Counted from the stretch's first letter, positions 48,452 to 56,258 are shown. The stretch is DNA of 64,000 nt from Bigelowiella natans CCMP2755 (GCA_000320545.1 ADNK01000413.1:1-64000), one strand, 5' to 3'. The notes: generated by a model from the sequence alone, not told the origin. Program-made: numbers and translations.

Positions 48452-48831
48452 TCAATGTGGATGAACTTTTGCCAGAATCACATTCAAAAAAATCAGGAAC
48501 AAATCATCATCATTTGACAGTCGTCCAAAAAAAAACAGCAAATCCTTTTTCACATTCAAAAAAATCAGCTGTCATGGTCCCAGCTGTCAAACCTGCTGGT
48601 TTTTTTGCGAGAGAATTTGTGAGAAAAGAAGTGCCTGTGAGCATCAAACGAACATTTGAAAGGTGTCAAATGTCAATTAATTGTCATCTAAACGTTGACA
48701 ATGACACATGGGAAATGACAATTCTTCACCACCAAAACCAAAACCAATCCACATTCCAAAGCCACATTTTCCAAAACCAAAACCAATGCATGTTCCAAGA
48801 ATTCCCACAGAAAAAGCAACTAAGCCTGTGA
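48448..48831 (+). CDS. Unknown element protein overlapping the ATPase stop
   Basis: The ATG at 48448 overlaps the ATPase TGA (ATGA), suggesting coupled layout. It contains MINVDELLPESHSKKSG, VKPAGFFAREFVRKEVP and RTFERCQMS. The last 40 residues run over the start of the next gene in another frame and look like accidental Gln/Asn-rich read-through, so the original stop may have been lost near 48,705. The family is unknown. Confidence 0.4.
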   Translation: MINVDELLPESHSKKSGTNHHHLTVVQKKTANPFSHSKKSAVMVPAVKPAGFFAREFVRKEVPVSIKRTFERCQMSINCHLNVDNDTWEMTILHHQNQNQSTFQSHIFQNQNQCMFQEFPQKKQLSL

Positions 48832-49271
48832 ACAAAGGAACAAAAAAAGGAGCAAATCATCTTGAAGACAAACTGACACATCCAGTTGCTGCTGCAAATG
48901 AAGCTGAAGGAGCATTGAGTGAATTGGATTCTGTGTCTCACGGCAGTCTTGGTGTTGTGCATCAGGGATCTCAAGTTGTGTTTCCACAATTTGGATTGGC
49001 CGTCACATTGGCCACTGTAGCAGATGAAATGGCTCACAATGATGGTGAGTCATCAAAAAAAACATCAAAAAACATCTCATCAAATCAGGCTACAGGAGGT
49101 GTTTGTGGTGATTGTCAAAGTGTCAGAACCATTGAAAAATCAGAGCTTGTGACTGAAATGGAAAACAAATTCAATGCAGATTCACACGACTCACCAGATG
49201 TTGATGGAGCAATTCCAGTTTCTGTGGAAGGCAAAATTTCTGTTGATGATGCGACCAGAAAACTCAGATGA
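48708..49271 (+). CDS. Unknown element protein, possibly N-myristoylated
   Basis: 187 residues starting MGNDNSSPPKPKP. Gly2 and Ser at 6 and 7 fit an N-myristoylation signal, seen on several virion membrane proteins, but this is a weak motif. A Pro/Lys repeat (IHIPKPHFPKPKPMHVP) is followed by a mixed region with VVFPQFGLAVTLATVADEM and a hydrophilic tail. Its stop abuts the stop of the opposite-strand gene with 1 bp between. No tyrosine. Confidence 0.5.
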   Translation: MGNDNSSPPKPKPIHIPKPHFPKPKPMHVPRIPTEKATKPVNKGTKKGANHLEDKLTHPVAAANEAEGALSELDSVSHGSLGVVHQGSQVVFPQFGLAVTLATVADEMAHNDGESSKKTSKNISSNQATGGVCGDCQSVRTIEKSELVTEMENKFNADSHDSPDVDGAIPVSVEGKISVDDATRKLR

Positions 49272-49272
49272 A

Positions 49273-49626
49273 TCACTTTTTCTCATCTTCTTTGATTTCA
49301 GGACTTGGCAGAAATGTTCCAAGTGTCAGAATGACAACGTTTGAAAAAGCATTTCTTTCTGCTACATTTTTTGCTGTTGCAACTTGAAGCACACTGAATG
49401 TTGAAACACTGAACATTGCACCAGATTTCAGGAAAAACTCTGAAGCCCTTTTGTCAGAAGTTGAACAACAAGACTGGTGAGCATCAATGTGTTTTTCATC
49501 CTCTGATTCTTTTCTGTGTGGCATCTCTTCCATCATTCTGTCTTTGCATTCTTCAGAATCATTCATGTCTGCAACTTTTTGTTGTTTTTCATCTGCTTTG
49601 TGTTCGATGGATTGTGGAACAATCAT
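49273..49626 (-). CDS. Small element protein with a C-terminal hydrophobic region
   Basis: 117 residues from an ATG at 49626. The N-terminal half is acidic with a His/Cys-rich patch (DAHQSCCSTSDKRA). The C-terminal half has moderately hydrophobic segments (SGAMFSVSTFSVLQVATA and SNVVILTLGTFLP), perhaps membrane or capsid contacts. It is divergent from the next gene with about 50 bp between ATGs. The family is unknown. Confidence 0.45.
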   Translation of the reverse strand: MIVPQSIEHKADEKQQKVADMNDSEECKDRMMEEMPHRKESEDEKHIDAHQSCCSTSDKRASEFFLKSGAMFSVSTFSVLQVATAKNVAERNAFSNVVILTLGTFLPSPEIKEDEKK

Positions 49627-49677
49627 TGCAAACAGTCACAAACAAAATGCCACAATGATTTTTTTTCTGTTCTTGTG

Positions 49678-50578
49678 ATGACAATGGGATCATTTGATGA
49701 GATGAAAGATGGATTCAAAAAGGCTGTTAATGATGTGCAAAAATCATCAGGGCATGCAACAAAGCAAATCAAAAAAGACTTCACAAAAGCAGGAGATGCT
49801 GTCAAAGATGTGTCTGTCATGGCAGGTGATGAAATCAAAAAAGGAGCCCATGAAGTTGGAGATCAACTGAAAAAACAAGAAGTCCAACAGGCACTCGCAG
49901 GGACTGGAATTGCTTTAGCTAATGTTGCTACTGGAGGGGCATTTGCTCCAGAATTAATGGCAGGTGGATTAGCAATTCAAGGTGCCATTGAGTCAGCACA
50001 TTCAAAATCTTTACCTCATGACACTGTGCTGCAGGCAGGAACCGCATGTGCCACTGGTGAATTAGATTTTAACAAAAGAGGACCAGGTGTTGGTTCATTT
50101 AGCGAAGGTATTTCTAATTTGAGAGAAGAAGGTGTGAAACGATTTGATGGTGTTGAAGATGAATTATCAGATGAAGCTATGAAAAGACATGATGATGTAA
50201 AAGGCAAAGCATCAGCAAGATTAGGATTTGATCCAACACAAATGCAATCTACAGATGAAGCTATGGATTCATTAAAAGCACAAATTGACAAAAATAGAAA
50301 TATTAGAGCAACAGCTAATGGATTTAAGAAGTGGAAAAGCATTAGAAAATTTAACAAACAAAGCAAAAAGTGAATTAAAAAAAGAAGTAAGTAGTCAAGG
50401 CAATAAAATACTAAATGATGTTTTAGGTAAAGTGTCTCAAAAGAAAAGCAAAGTGAAAAAAGCCATGAAAAAAGTTAAGAAGAAGATGAAATCTTCTAAA
50501 GGCAAAATGGCTGATGTCATTAAAAAGGTGAAACAAAATCAACAGAGATACAGAATGTCAAGTGGCATTGTGAATTAA
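49678..50578 (+). pseudogene. Membrane-associated virion-type protein, frameshifted; contains the TpA boundary
   Basis: From the ATG at 49678 it encodes amphipathic helices (FDEMKDGFKKAVNDVQKS), a Gly/Ala-rich hydrophobic stretch (ALAGTGIALANVATGGAFAP), and a helical body. Near 50,325 the coding character shifts by one base into a frame that continues with GKALENLTNKAKSELKKEV and a very basic tail (KKSKVKKAMKKVKKKMKS), stopping at 50578; the first frame stops early at 50373. Basic-tailed, amphipathic proteins upstream of the capsid gene recall core or membrane-lytic minor proteins of related viruses, without proof. The first 75 or so codons contain almost no TpA and the rest many, so the composition boundary (about 49,910) lies inside this gene. 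Confidence 0.6.
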
Positions 50579-50630
50579 AAAAAAAACACATCATGAAAAA
50601 ATTACATTCGTTTTGATACAATTTTTTTCA

Positions 50631-50635
50631 TCTAC
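50631..50635 (+). promoter_or_regulatory. TCTA promoter-like motif of the major capsid gene
   Basis: TCTAC 11 nt before the ATG in an AT-rich setting; see the similar TCTAA motifs at 52413, 53156, 55339 and 55998. Confidence 0.5.
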
Positions 50636-50646
50636 ACATTGTTAAC

Positions 50647-52311
50647 ATGGATGCAATTAGTGAAACTACCGATGTTAGTAGATTTCCAGAAATCGACTAC
50701 AGTTTACCCCCTATGGATAAAATTTTCATTGATTCAGTCTCTCATTTTAGAGAAGAGATGAAAAATAGTAACAATGCTAAAAAAGCGAATACCAAAATGA
50801 GATTTTTTGTTCCAGCTCAACAAAGAGCAGTAGACCCATCTGAATTACATTTTCAATTAAATGTTGCTGCCAGAACAGCTGGAGATGCTGATTTACCAGC
50901 GGTTGACCAATTAAGATTAAGACTTGCTGAAGGTGGAGTTCATTCTCTCTTTAGAGAGATGATCATTAGAGATGGTAGAGGTAACATCATTGAAAAAATT
51001 AACAACTATGACCTTGTTACTAAAATTTTACAAGATACTTTGTTGACTAAAGAAGTTAAAAATAATTTGTTAAATGTGGAAGGTGTTCATGATGACCAAG
51101 GATTGTTCAACACAGTTCATAGCAAATTTGATATTACTGGTAACACCTTAGAATTAAAAGCACCTGTGGCTCAGGTCGTAGCTGATACTCTTCCAGCAGG
51201 TGCGGCTGATTTTCCCGCAGCCAATGCTGCTCCTGTTGCTGCTGTGACCACTCCCGCTTCACCATCAAGAGTACTTGGTGTAGGAACTCAATTCTTAACT
51301 GAACTAAGACCAGGTTCTGTTGTTAAATTCAATGGAAACAGTTACACAGTTGCCCATGTTGTATCTGACACAGAATTTGTATCTGCTACTAACATTGCTG
51401 CTGATGTTGCTGCTGCTAACATTGTTGCTGGTAGAGATTTTGTTGAAGGATTACTTGAAACAGAAAGTCGTTACAAAAAATTCCATCACGATGGACTTTT
51501 TACAGCAGATGGAGCTGTTCATTGCTTTCAGCCATGCTGCTCTGGGTTTTCATCTCAAAACAAATACCTTCATCTTGATCATTGTGGTGGGTTAGAATTT
51601 GAATTTACTTTAGATAGCAATGCCATGATTTTCGATGATGCTAATGCAGCAGGTAATGCCAATATTTTCATTAAACAAGGATATGTTCATCACACTGCTC
51701 TTGAATTTTCACCAGTTGTTGAAGCTGCTCTTGCTAAAGCATATGTGAGAGGTTTATCTATGAGTTTCCCTGTGTACCATGTAGTTAGTGGAACACAAAA
51801 TGCTTCTACCTCTGTTTCTCAGGAATATCAAGAAAGTTTAGCAATTCTTGAAATGGTTAAAATTGTTAGTAGACCAACTGGGTTTGATGCAAATGCTGGA
51901 GCATCATTTTTCTTTGAAGATCTAACCAGTGCTAAAAGAATTTACTGGGAGATCAACAAACAAAGATTTACTGAGTGTGGCAATGATGACATTTTACCTC
52001 AAGTTGTTTTTGTGAACAACAGAATCGGTAAAAATCTATTAGGAGATTACAAACATGCTACAATTTCTTATGGAGAATTCAAAGAAGCAGGTAAATCTGC
52101 TTTAATTTTCAATGCGCAAAACTACAAAGAAGGTAATTACACAGGAGTTAACACCAACCGAGCAACTATGAGACTTAAAATTGAAGGAGGAGATGGTGTT
52201 GGTTCTTTACAACCTGGTATTGCTAATCAAGGTAGACAAATCGATGTGTTAATGATGCACGAGCAATACATTATGTTAAAAGATGGAGAAAGTGTGACAG
52301 TTCGTAGCTAA
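50647..52311 (+). CDS. Major capsid protein, double jelly-roll type
   Basis: 554 residues, the expected size for a polinton-like-virus major capsid protein, which forms the trimeric capsomers. The N-terminus RFPEIDYSLPPMDKIFIDSV resembles the arm that precedes the first jelly roll in this group. Strand-rich segments include ELHFQLNVAARTAGD, YLHLDHCGGLEFEFTLDSNA and VFVNNRIGKNLLGDY, and the C-terminus DVLMMHEQYIMLKDGESVTV suits the last strands. A variable loop (about residues 175-260) is Ala/Pro-rich with a small inserted domain, VLGVGTQFLTELRPGSVVKF. The gene lies directly upstream of the penton-type gene, the standard order. It is intact, has 15 Tyr and many TTA codons, unlike the genes to its left. 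Assigned from context, size and pattern. Confidence 0.75.
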   Translation: MDAISETTDVSRFPEIDYSLPPMDKIFIDSVSHFREEMKNSNNAKKANTKMRFFVPAQQRAVDPSELHFQLNVAARTAGDADLPAVDQLRLRLAEGGVHSLFREMIIRDGRGNIIEKINNYDLVTKILQDTLLTKEVKNNLLNVEGVHDDQGLFNTVHSKFDITGNTLELKAPVAQVVADTLPAGAADFPAANAAPVAAVTTPASPSRVLGVGTQFLTELRPGSVVKFNGNSYTVAHVVSDTEFVSATNIAADVAAANIVAGRDFVEGLLETESRYKKFHHDGLFTADGAVHCFQPCCSGFSSQNKYLHLDHCGGLEFEFTLDSNAMIFDDANAAGNANIFIKQGYVHHTALEFSPVVEAALAKAYVRGLSMSFPVYHVVSGTQNASTSVSQEYQESLAILEMVKIVSRPTGFDANAGASFFFEDLTSAKRIYWEINKQRFTECGNDDILPQVVFVNNRIGKNLLGDYKHATISYGEFKEAGKSALIFNAQNYKEGNYTGVNTNRATMRLKIEGGDGVGSLQPGIANQGRQIDVLMMHEQYIMLKDGESVTVRS

Positions 52312-52332
52312 TTTCATTTTTCTATCAATCAT

Positions 52333-52353
52333 TCCAATCCTTTGGGATTTGGA
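52333..52353. terminator. Hairpin after the major capsid gene
   Basis: TCCAATCC and GGATTTGGA pair (one bulged T) around a TTTG loop 22 bp after the stop. It is the kind of hairpin that marks mRNA 3' ends in mimivirus-group viruses. Confidence 0.5.
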
Positions 52354-52412
52354 GTTGCTTCGCCAACATTTGTTGTTAAATTCCACCAAAATTTATATCA
52401 TGAAAATTTATT

Positions 52413-52417
52413 TCTAA
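52413..52417 (+). promoter_or_regulatory. TCTAA promoter-like motif of the minor capsid gene
   Basis: TCTAA lies 11 nt before the ATG, embedded in almost pure A/T. Confidence 0.55.
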
Positions 52418-52428
52418 TATAAATTAAT

Positions 52429-53145
52429 ATGAAACAACACAAAATTTATTTTAATAGCAAAGATAGAATTACTGGAACAACCAATAATTTAAATTATCAA
52501 TTAAATAGTGTAATTGATAATGTATCTTCTATTTCTATTACAAGAGCAAGATTTCCAATTACTTGTTACAATGTGTCAGCTAAAAATAACATTTTAGAAA
52601 TTGAGAATAGTTCTGGAAACAAAACAAGTATGGAATTAACAAAACAAAATTATGGTGCTACTGAATTAGCAACAGAATTACAAACTAAACTTTCAACTAA
52701 TGCCTCAACAGTAGGAACTTTTACTCCTGTGCACAATGCTAAAACAGGAAAATTTAGCACAGGTTGTAGTAATAGTTTCAAAATAATTAAAAACGAATGC
52801 TCTAAATTTTTAGGTTATAATGACACTACACCTCTTTCTACATTGCATGTAGCAGATAATATGAGTAATCTATCACCAAAACCTGTTTACATTCAAACTG
52901 ATTTACAACTGGATACAGAATTAGCAGGTCAATTGTCAAGTGTTGTGCATGAAGTCTCTGGCGATGTGTCTTTTGGTAGTATCTCATATGATAATGAGAA
53001 ACCAAGTGAAAGGATTGAATTAATGAAAAAAAAGAATGTAAGCAACTTAAAATTTACACTTGTAGATGGTAATGGAGATGAAATAGAAAATAATGGTACA
53101 GATCATTCTATGATGGTATCTTTGTTTTGTCAGACTAAGGAATAA
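52429..53145 (+). CDS. Penton-type minor capsid protein, single jelly roll
   Basis: 238 residues, intact. In polinton-like viruses and virophages this protein occupies the capsid vertices. The start KIYFNSKDRITGTTNNLNYQ, then SISITRARFPITCYNVS, is the typical pattern of this family: a short strand, N-S-x-D-R, an x-F/Y-x-hydrophobic strand and a P-x-x-x-YN turn. NYGATELATELQTKLS corresponds to the G-x-Y/N-x-x-x-x-L-A-x-x-L helix that follows. GKFSTGCSNSFKIIKNECSK and KFLGYND are later strands. It follows the capsid gene by 117 bp. Confidence 0.75.
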   Translation: MKQHKIYFNSKDRITGTTNNLNYQLNSVIDNVSSISITRARFPITCYNVSAKNNILEIENSSGNKTSMELTKQNYGATELATELQTKLSTNASTVGTFTPVHNAKTGKFSTGCSNSFKIIKNECSKFLGYNDTTPLSTLHVADNMSNLSPKPVYIQTDLQLDTELAGQLSSVVHEVSGDVSFGSISYDNEKPSERIELMKKKNVSNLKFTLVDGNGDEIENNGTDHSMMVSLFCQTKE

Positions 53146-53155
53146 GAAAAAAATA

Positions 53156-53160
53156 TCTAA
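53156..53160 (+). promoter_or_regulatory. TCTAA promoter-like motif of the fibre gene
   Basis: TCTAA lies 15 nt before the ATG in A/T-only sequence. Confidence 0.55.
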
Positions 53161-53175
53161 TCATTATTAATAAAA

Positions 53176-54738
53176 ATGAGTGTTAGTATTACAGGTGAAA
53201 ACATCCCTAACCCTAATGTATCTGGTGGAACAAACAATGATAACAATTCTTCAGCAGGAGGCATAGTTGGGATTACAAGCAATTCGAATGACATTAATTT
53301 TGATGAAGGAGTTTCTGTGAATGGCATAAAATTTCAAAACACAGGAAACCAAAACGGACTTTTTATGGGTGTTGATTTGTCTGGTAATTCGTCTATGGAA
53401 ATGGTCTCTCCAACAACCTACATTGATTTTGTACATCAATTAGGTTCTGATTATACGAATCGTGTTCTGTCAAAAAATGACGGTATTCACTTCACAGGGG
53501 ATTTACACATGGGCATTATTAGACCTAATTATGTATCTTCAAGTACAATAACATCTACGAATGGAACTTTTAATGCTATTAATTTAGACGGTGTCCCTTT
53601 GAATCCAAGAAATTGTTTAGTTCACGGGATTACATCTGACATTGTAAGTGGAAACATGAAATTTACTATGAATTCTAATTTTCAAGAAAAATTAACAACA
53701 TTAGGCGATTATGATCTGTCAAACAAAATAACAAATGATGCTACAAATGGTTTGATTGTTAATGCTAATAATGTTAATGATGCAAGTGTTTTATCAACCA
53801 AAGTATCAAAATTTTCTTCATCTGTATCAGGAAAAGAACCAAAAATATTAAGTATTGACAATGATTTACAATTAGCTAATCATTCAGGTACACCTCAAAT
53901 GCGATTCAAAGATAACAGTGGCAATGTTCAAATTTCATGTAATGAATTAGAGTTAACAGATAATGTAGGGGAGGTAAAATTAAAGATCTTAGAAAAAATA
54001 AATAATGTAGAAACAAAAACAACAACAACAGAAAACAAACTTAATCCAATTACTTCATCTAACAACGAACATCAATTTTCAAGTTCCATTTTTGTAAATG
54101 GTTTGAGAAGCACAACACAACCTCATATCGATGGTATTCATTTAGGAAAAGATGTTCATAATGGTAGTAGCATTGAATTCGTTAGTCCAACATGTTACAT
54201 TGATTTCGTTCATAACAATTCAGGGACAGATTATGCGAATCGTATTTTATCCAATAATGATGGAATTCACATCACAGGGGATTTGCATGTTTTCAATACA
54301 AAAATTGCTGGAGATGTTACATTTCAAGGTTCATTGTTATCGAACACATTGACAGATTTAACAAATGGATTAAATGCAATTGAAGCATTAGCTATGAGCA
54401 ATAGCAACAATGTTCAAAATGGATTTAGCAATGTAAATGTCCCTATTGTAAGAGTCATTAATAATTCATCTACTGTTGTTTTCTTTGAAAGTGGTAATCA
54501 GCCACCTTTTTACAATCCTCGTGTAGAAAATGGTAAATCTACCGTTTTAGAACATGCTTCAAATGTTGTGTCATTAAATGTTCGTTCATCATCTCCATCA
54601 TGTAATTCATTTAATCTCACAGCAGACAAAGCAGTTAGCATAAATTCTGGTTCTGATCCTAATATGCCAACTGGGGCACAACATAGAATCGAATTGAATG
54701 GTCTGAATTTTGTAACCTTTACAATTTTCAATCCATAA
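53176..54738 (+). CDS. Fibre-like protein with two YIDF modules
   Basis: 520 residues, intact, rich in Asn, Ser and Thr with beta-strand periodicity and no signal peptide. Two copies of one module are clear. The first (about residues 55-115) reads MVSPTTYIDFVHQLGSDYTN then RVLSKNDGIHFTGDLH. The second (about 320-375) reads FVSPTCYIDFVHNNSGTDYA then NRILSNNDGIHITGDLH. The T-x-YIDF followed by DY-x-x-RI pattern is common in trimeric tail-fibre proteins of bacteriophages, so an elongated receptor-binding spike is likely. The C-terminus is a strand-rich domain ending HRIELNGLNFVTFTIFN. It directly follows the penton gene, where a fibre gene would be expected. Confidence 0.65.
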   Translation: MSVSITGENIPNPNVSGGTNNDNNSSAGGIVGITSNSNDINFDEGVSVNGIKFQNTGNQNGLFMGVDLSGNSSMEMVSPTTYIDFVHQLGSDYTNRVLSKNDGIHFTGDLHMGIIRPNYVSSSTITSTNGTFNAINLDGVPLNPRNCLVHGITSDIVSGNMKFTMNSNFQEKLTTLGDYDLSNKITNDATNGLIVNANNVNDASVLSTKVSKFSSSVSGKEPKILSIDNDLQLANHSGTPQMRFKDNSGNVQISCNELELTDNVGEVKLKILEKINNVETKTTTTENKLNPITSSNNEHQFSSSIFVNGLRSTTQPHIDGIHLGKDVHNGSSIEFVSPTCYIDFVHNNSGTDYANRILSNNDGIHITGDLHVFNTKIAGDVTFQGSLLSNTLTDLTNGLNAIEALAMSNSNNVQNGFSNVNVPIVRVINNSSTVVFFESGNQPPFYNPRVENGKSTVLEHASNVVSLNVRSSSPSCNSFNLTADKAVSINSGSDPNMPTGAQHRIELNGLNFVTFTIFNP

Positions 54739-54782
54739 TTCGTTTAGAATGAAAAAAAAATACATAGTCATATTGTAATCAT

Positions 54783-55163
54783 GTGGATAATGTTAGTAAT
54801 GTTAGAGAAACTTTAAAAGGTTATAGAGTTACACAATTGAAAGAATTGTGTCGTGAAGTAGGAACATCTCAATGTGCCAGAAACAAAAAAACTTTAATGG
54901 ATAGATTGACACCTATAGTTCTAAAAAGTGCTGGATATGAAGTCGTTTCTATTGAAAAAGAAGAAGAGGTAAAAAAACCAGCTAAAAAAATCAAAAGAGT
55001 TCCAGTTAAAAATAGTGTTAAAAAGAAAGAAGAGGAAAAAGTAGAGGAAGAAAAAATTAGTCTTGAATCAAAAGAAGATAGTAATGATGAAAAAGTAAGC
55101 ATAGAAATAGAAGAAGATGGTAATGATGAAAGTTCAGTAACAGAATCAGATGTAGAAAATTAA
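54783..55163 (+). pseudogene. SAP-domain DNA-binding protein with a disrupted start
   Basis: The frame encodes a SAP domain, GYRVTQLKELCREVGTSQCA then KKTLMDRL, a helix-extended-helix DNA-binding motif. A Lys/Glu-rich tail of about 90 residues follows. The frame has no ATG before the domain: the preceding ATG at 54781 is out of frame by two bases and the frame is closed by a TAG at 54765. A two-base insertion just after the original ATG would explain this. Otherwise a GTG at 54783 would have to serve as start. SAP proteins are found in several polinton-like viruses and may bind packaged DNA. Confidence 0.6.
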
Positions 55164-55176
55164 CTCTGTTCATGTA

Positions 55177-55302
55177 ATGGGAGGAACAATAATTGTTTTA
55201 TTAACTTTAGGTGCATGTGTGATGATTGGACACATATTTGGTAGAGTGTCGGCATCAATTACTGATTTAGACCCTACTAACGATTATTTGATTGTGAATT
55301 AA
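55177..55302 (+). CDS. Small membrane protein of 41 residues
   Basis: MGGTIIVLLTLGACVMIGHI begins with a Gly2 possible myristoylation site and forms a single transmembrane segment; a short polar tail ends DPTNDYLIVN. It lies 13 bp after the SAP gene. Tiny membrane proteins are common near capsid genes of virophages and polinton-like viruses. It is short, so chance cannot be excluded, but the hydrophobic pattern and position support it. Confidence 0.5.
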   Translation: MGGTIIVLLTLGACVMIGHIFGRVSASITDLDPTNDYLIVN

Positions 55303-55338
55303 AAAATTATTTTTTTGAAATTTTGTTTATAAAAATTA

Positions 55339-55343
55339 TCTAA
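55339..55343 (+). promoter_or_regulatory. TCTAA promoter-like motif of the coiled-coil gene
   Basis: TCTAA lies 12 nt before the ATG in A/T-rich sequence. Confidence 0.55.
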
Positions 55344-55355
55344 ATCTTTATAACT

Positions 55356-55964
55356 ATGAGTTCTTCTACCGCACATTTCCGTAATTCAGTTTTAATTGAT
55401 GGATTACTTACCGGTCCTACCATTGTTAGAATAGACACCGAAAAAACTGCTGTTCTCAGCAGTCTTAATCAACAAATTTCTGACTTTCAAACAGCAGAAA
55501 CAAACAATGCTCAAGCAAGAGCAGATTTGCAAAATCAAATTGATGATGCTAATGCTTCTATGACTCAGGCTATGGGTGATTTAACCCAACTTGTTAATGA
55601 CAACAAAGCAGACATTGAAGGTAAATTAGCAACAGAAACTAATGAAAGACTTTCATTAGCAAGTGAAGTAAGCAACAGAAATGCATTTGTAGATGGTGAA
55701 ATTACCAGACTTGACCAACAACATGCTGATGATGATGCTAGACTTGCAGCTGTTGAAGCAACACAAGCTACTTTTAATTCAGATGTGGAATCTAAAATTC
55801 AAGAGAGAATTGATGCTCACAATGCTGATCTTGATAATACCCTTCCTCGTTTAGCAAAATTAGAAGAGTGTTTAGAAACAGATGAATCTGATCCTGCTAA
55901 TCCAGTCGTAAGAATTAAAGGAGGTGTTAAATTTGAAGTAAGTGGTGATTTCGTCCAAGGTTAG
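55356..55964 (+). CDS. Coiled-coil virion-type protein
   Basis: 202 residues, intact. A short N-terminal segment (MSSSTAHFRNSVLIDGLLTG) is followed by a long helix of about 140 residues with heptads (LSSLNQQISDFQTAETNNAQ, ETNERLSLASEVSNRNAFVD) and a compact C-terminal strand region, VVRIKGGVKFEVSGDFVQG. Such coiled-coil shafts with a small terminal domain suit a trimeric fibre or spike. The next small gene ends with a similar IVPNDLIQG, so the two may be related or form a pair. Confidence 0.6.
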   Translation: MSSSTAHFRNSVLIDGLLTGPTIVRIDTEKTAVLSSLNQQISDFQTAETNNAQARADLQNQIDDANASMTQAMGDLTQLVNDNKADIEGKLATETNERLSLASEVSNRNAFVDGEITRLDQQHADDDARLAAVEATQATFNSDVESKIQERIDAHNADLDNTLPRLAKLEECLETDESDPANPVVRIKGGVKFEVSGDFVQG

Positions 55965-55997
55965 ATTGCAAATGTGATTTAAACAACATATAAAAAA

Positions 55998-56002
55998 TCT
56001 AA
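55998..56002 (+). promoter_or_regulatory. TCTAA promoter-like motif of the small downstream gene
   Basis: TCTAA lies 9 nt before the first of two adjacent ATGs, in A/T-rich sequence. Confidence 0.5.
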
Positions 56003-56011
56003 CAATTAATA

Positions 56012-56258
56012 ATGATGTCTAATATTAAAAGGTGGTGGTGCTTTTTTCAAAGAAACACCTGCAATAGCAAACAATGTAGTAGGTCAAACAATAGATACTA
56101 TTAATCAACAATTAAACGATAATAATACACAAAACACAGAAAATAAATTACAACTTGATTTTTCAAAAGAAGTTTTTATAATAGACAAAGAAAACAAAAC
56201 TATTACGATAAATCCTGAATGTAAACTCATTGTGCCTAATGATTTAATTCAAGGATAG
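56012..56258 (+). pseudogene. Small element gene with a frameshift in its fifth to sixth codon
   Basis: ATG at 56012/56015 encodes MSNIK, then an extra A in an A-run (56027-56030) shifts the frame. The following 75 codons (56031-56258) are open and read GGGAFFKETPAIANNVVGQT, then TINPECKLIVPNDLIQG before TAG. The end resembles the C-terminus of the neighbouring coiled-coil protein. Promoter motif, start and body are all present, so it is a real but damaged gene. A sequencing error in the A-run is the alternative. Confidence 0.55.

Noticed and set aside
41880-49910. TpA loss explained by CpG methylation decay
   Set aside because: CpG decay removes CG and makes TG/CA but does not remove TA. 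CG is low in both halves, while TA differs more than ten-fold between them.
41880-49910. TpA loss explained by RIP (C to T hypermutation)
   Set aside because: RIP raises TA; the direction seen here is the opposite.
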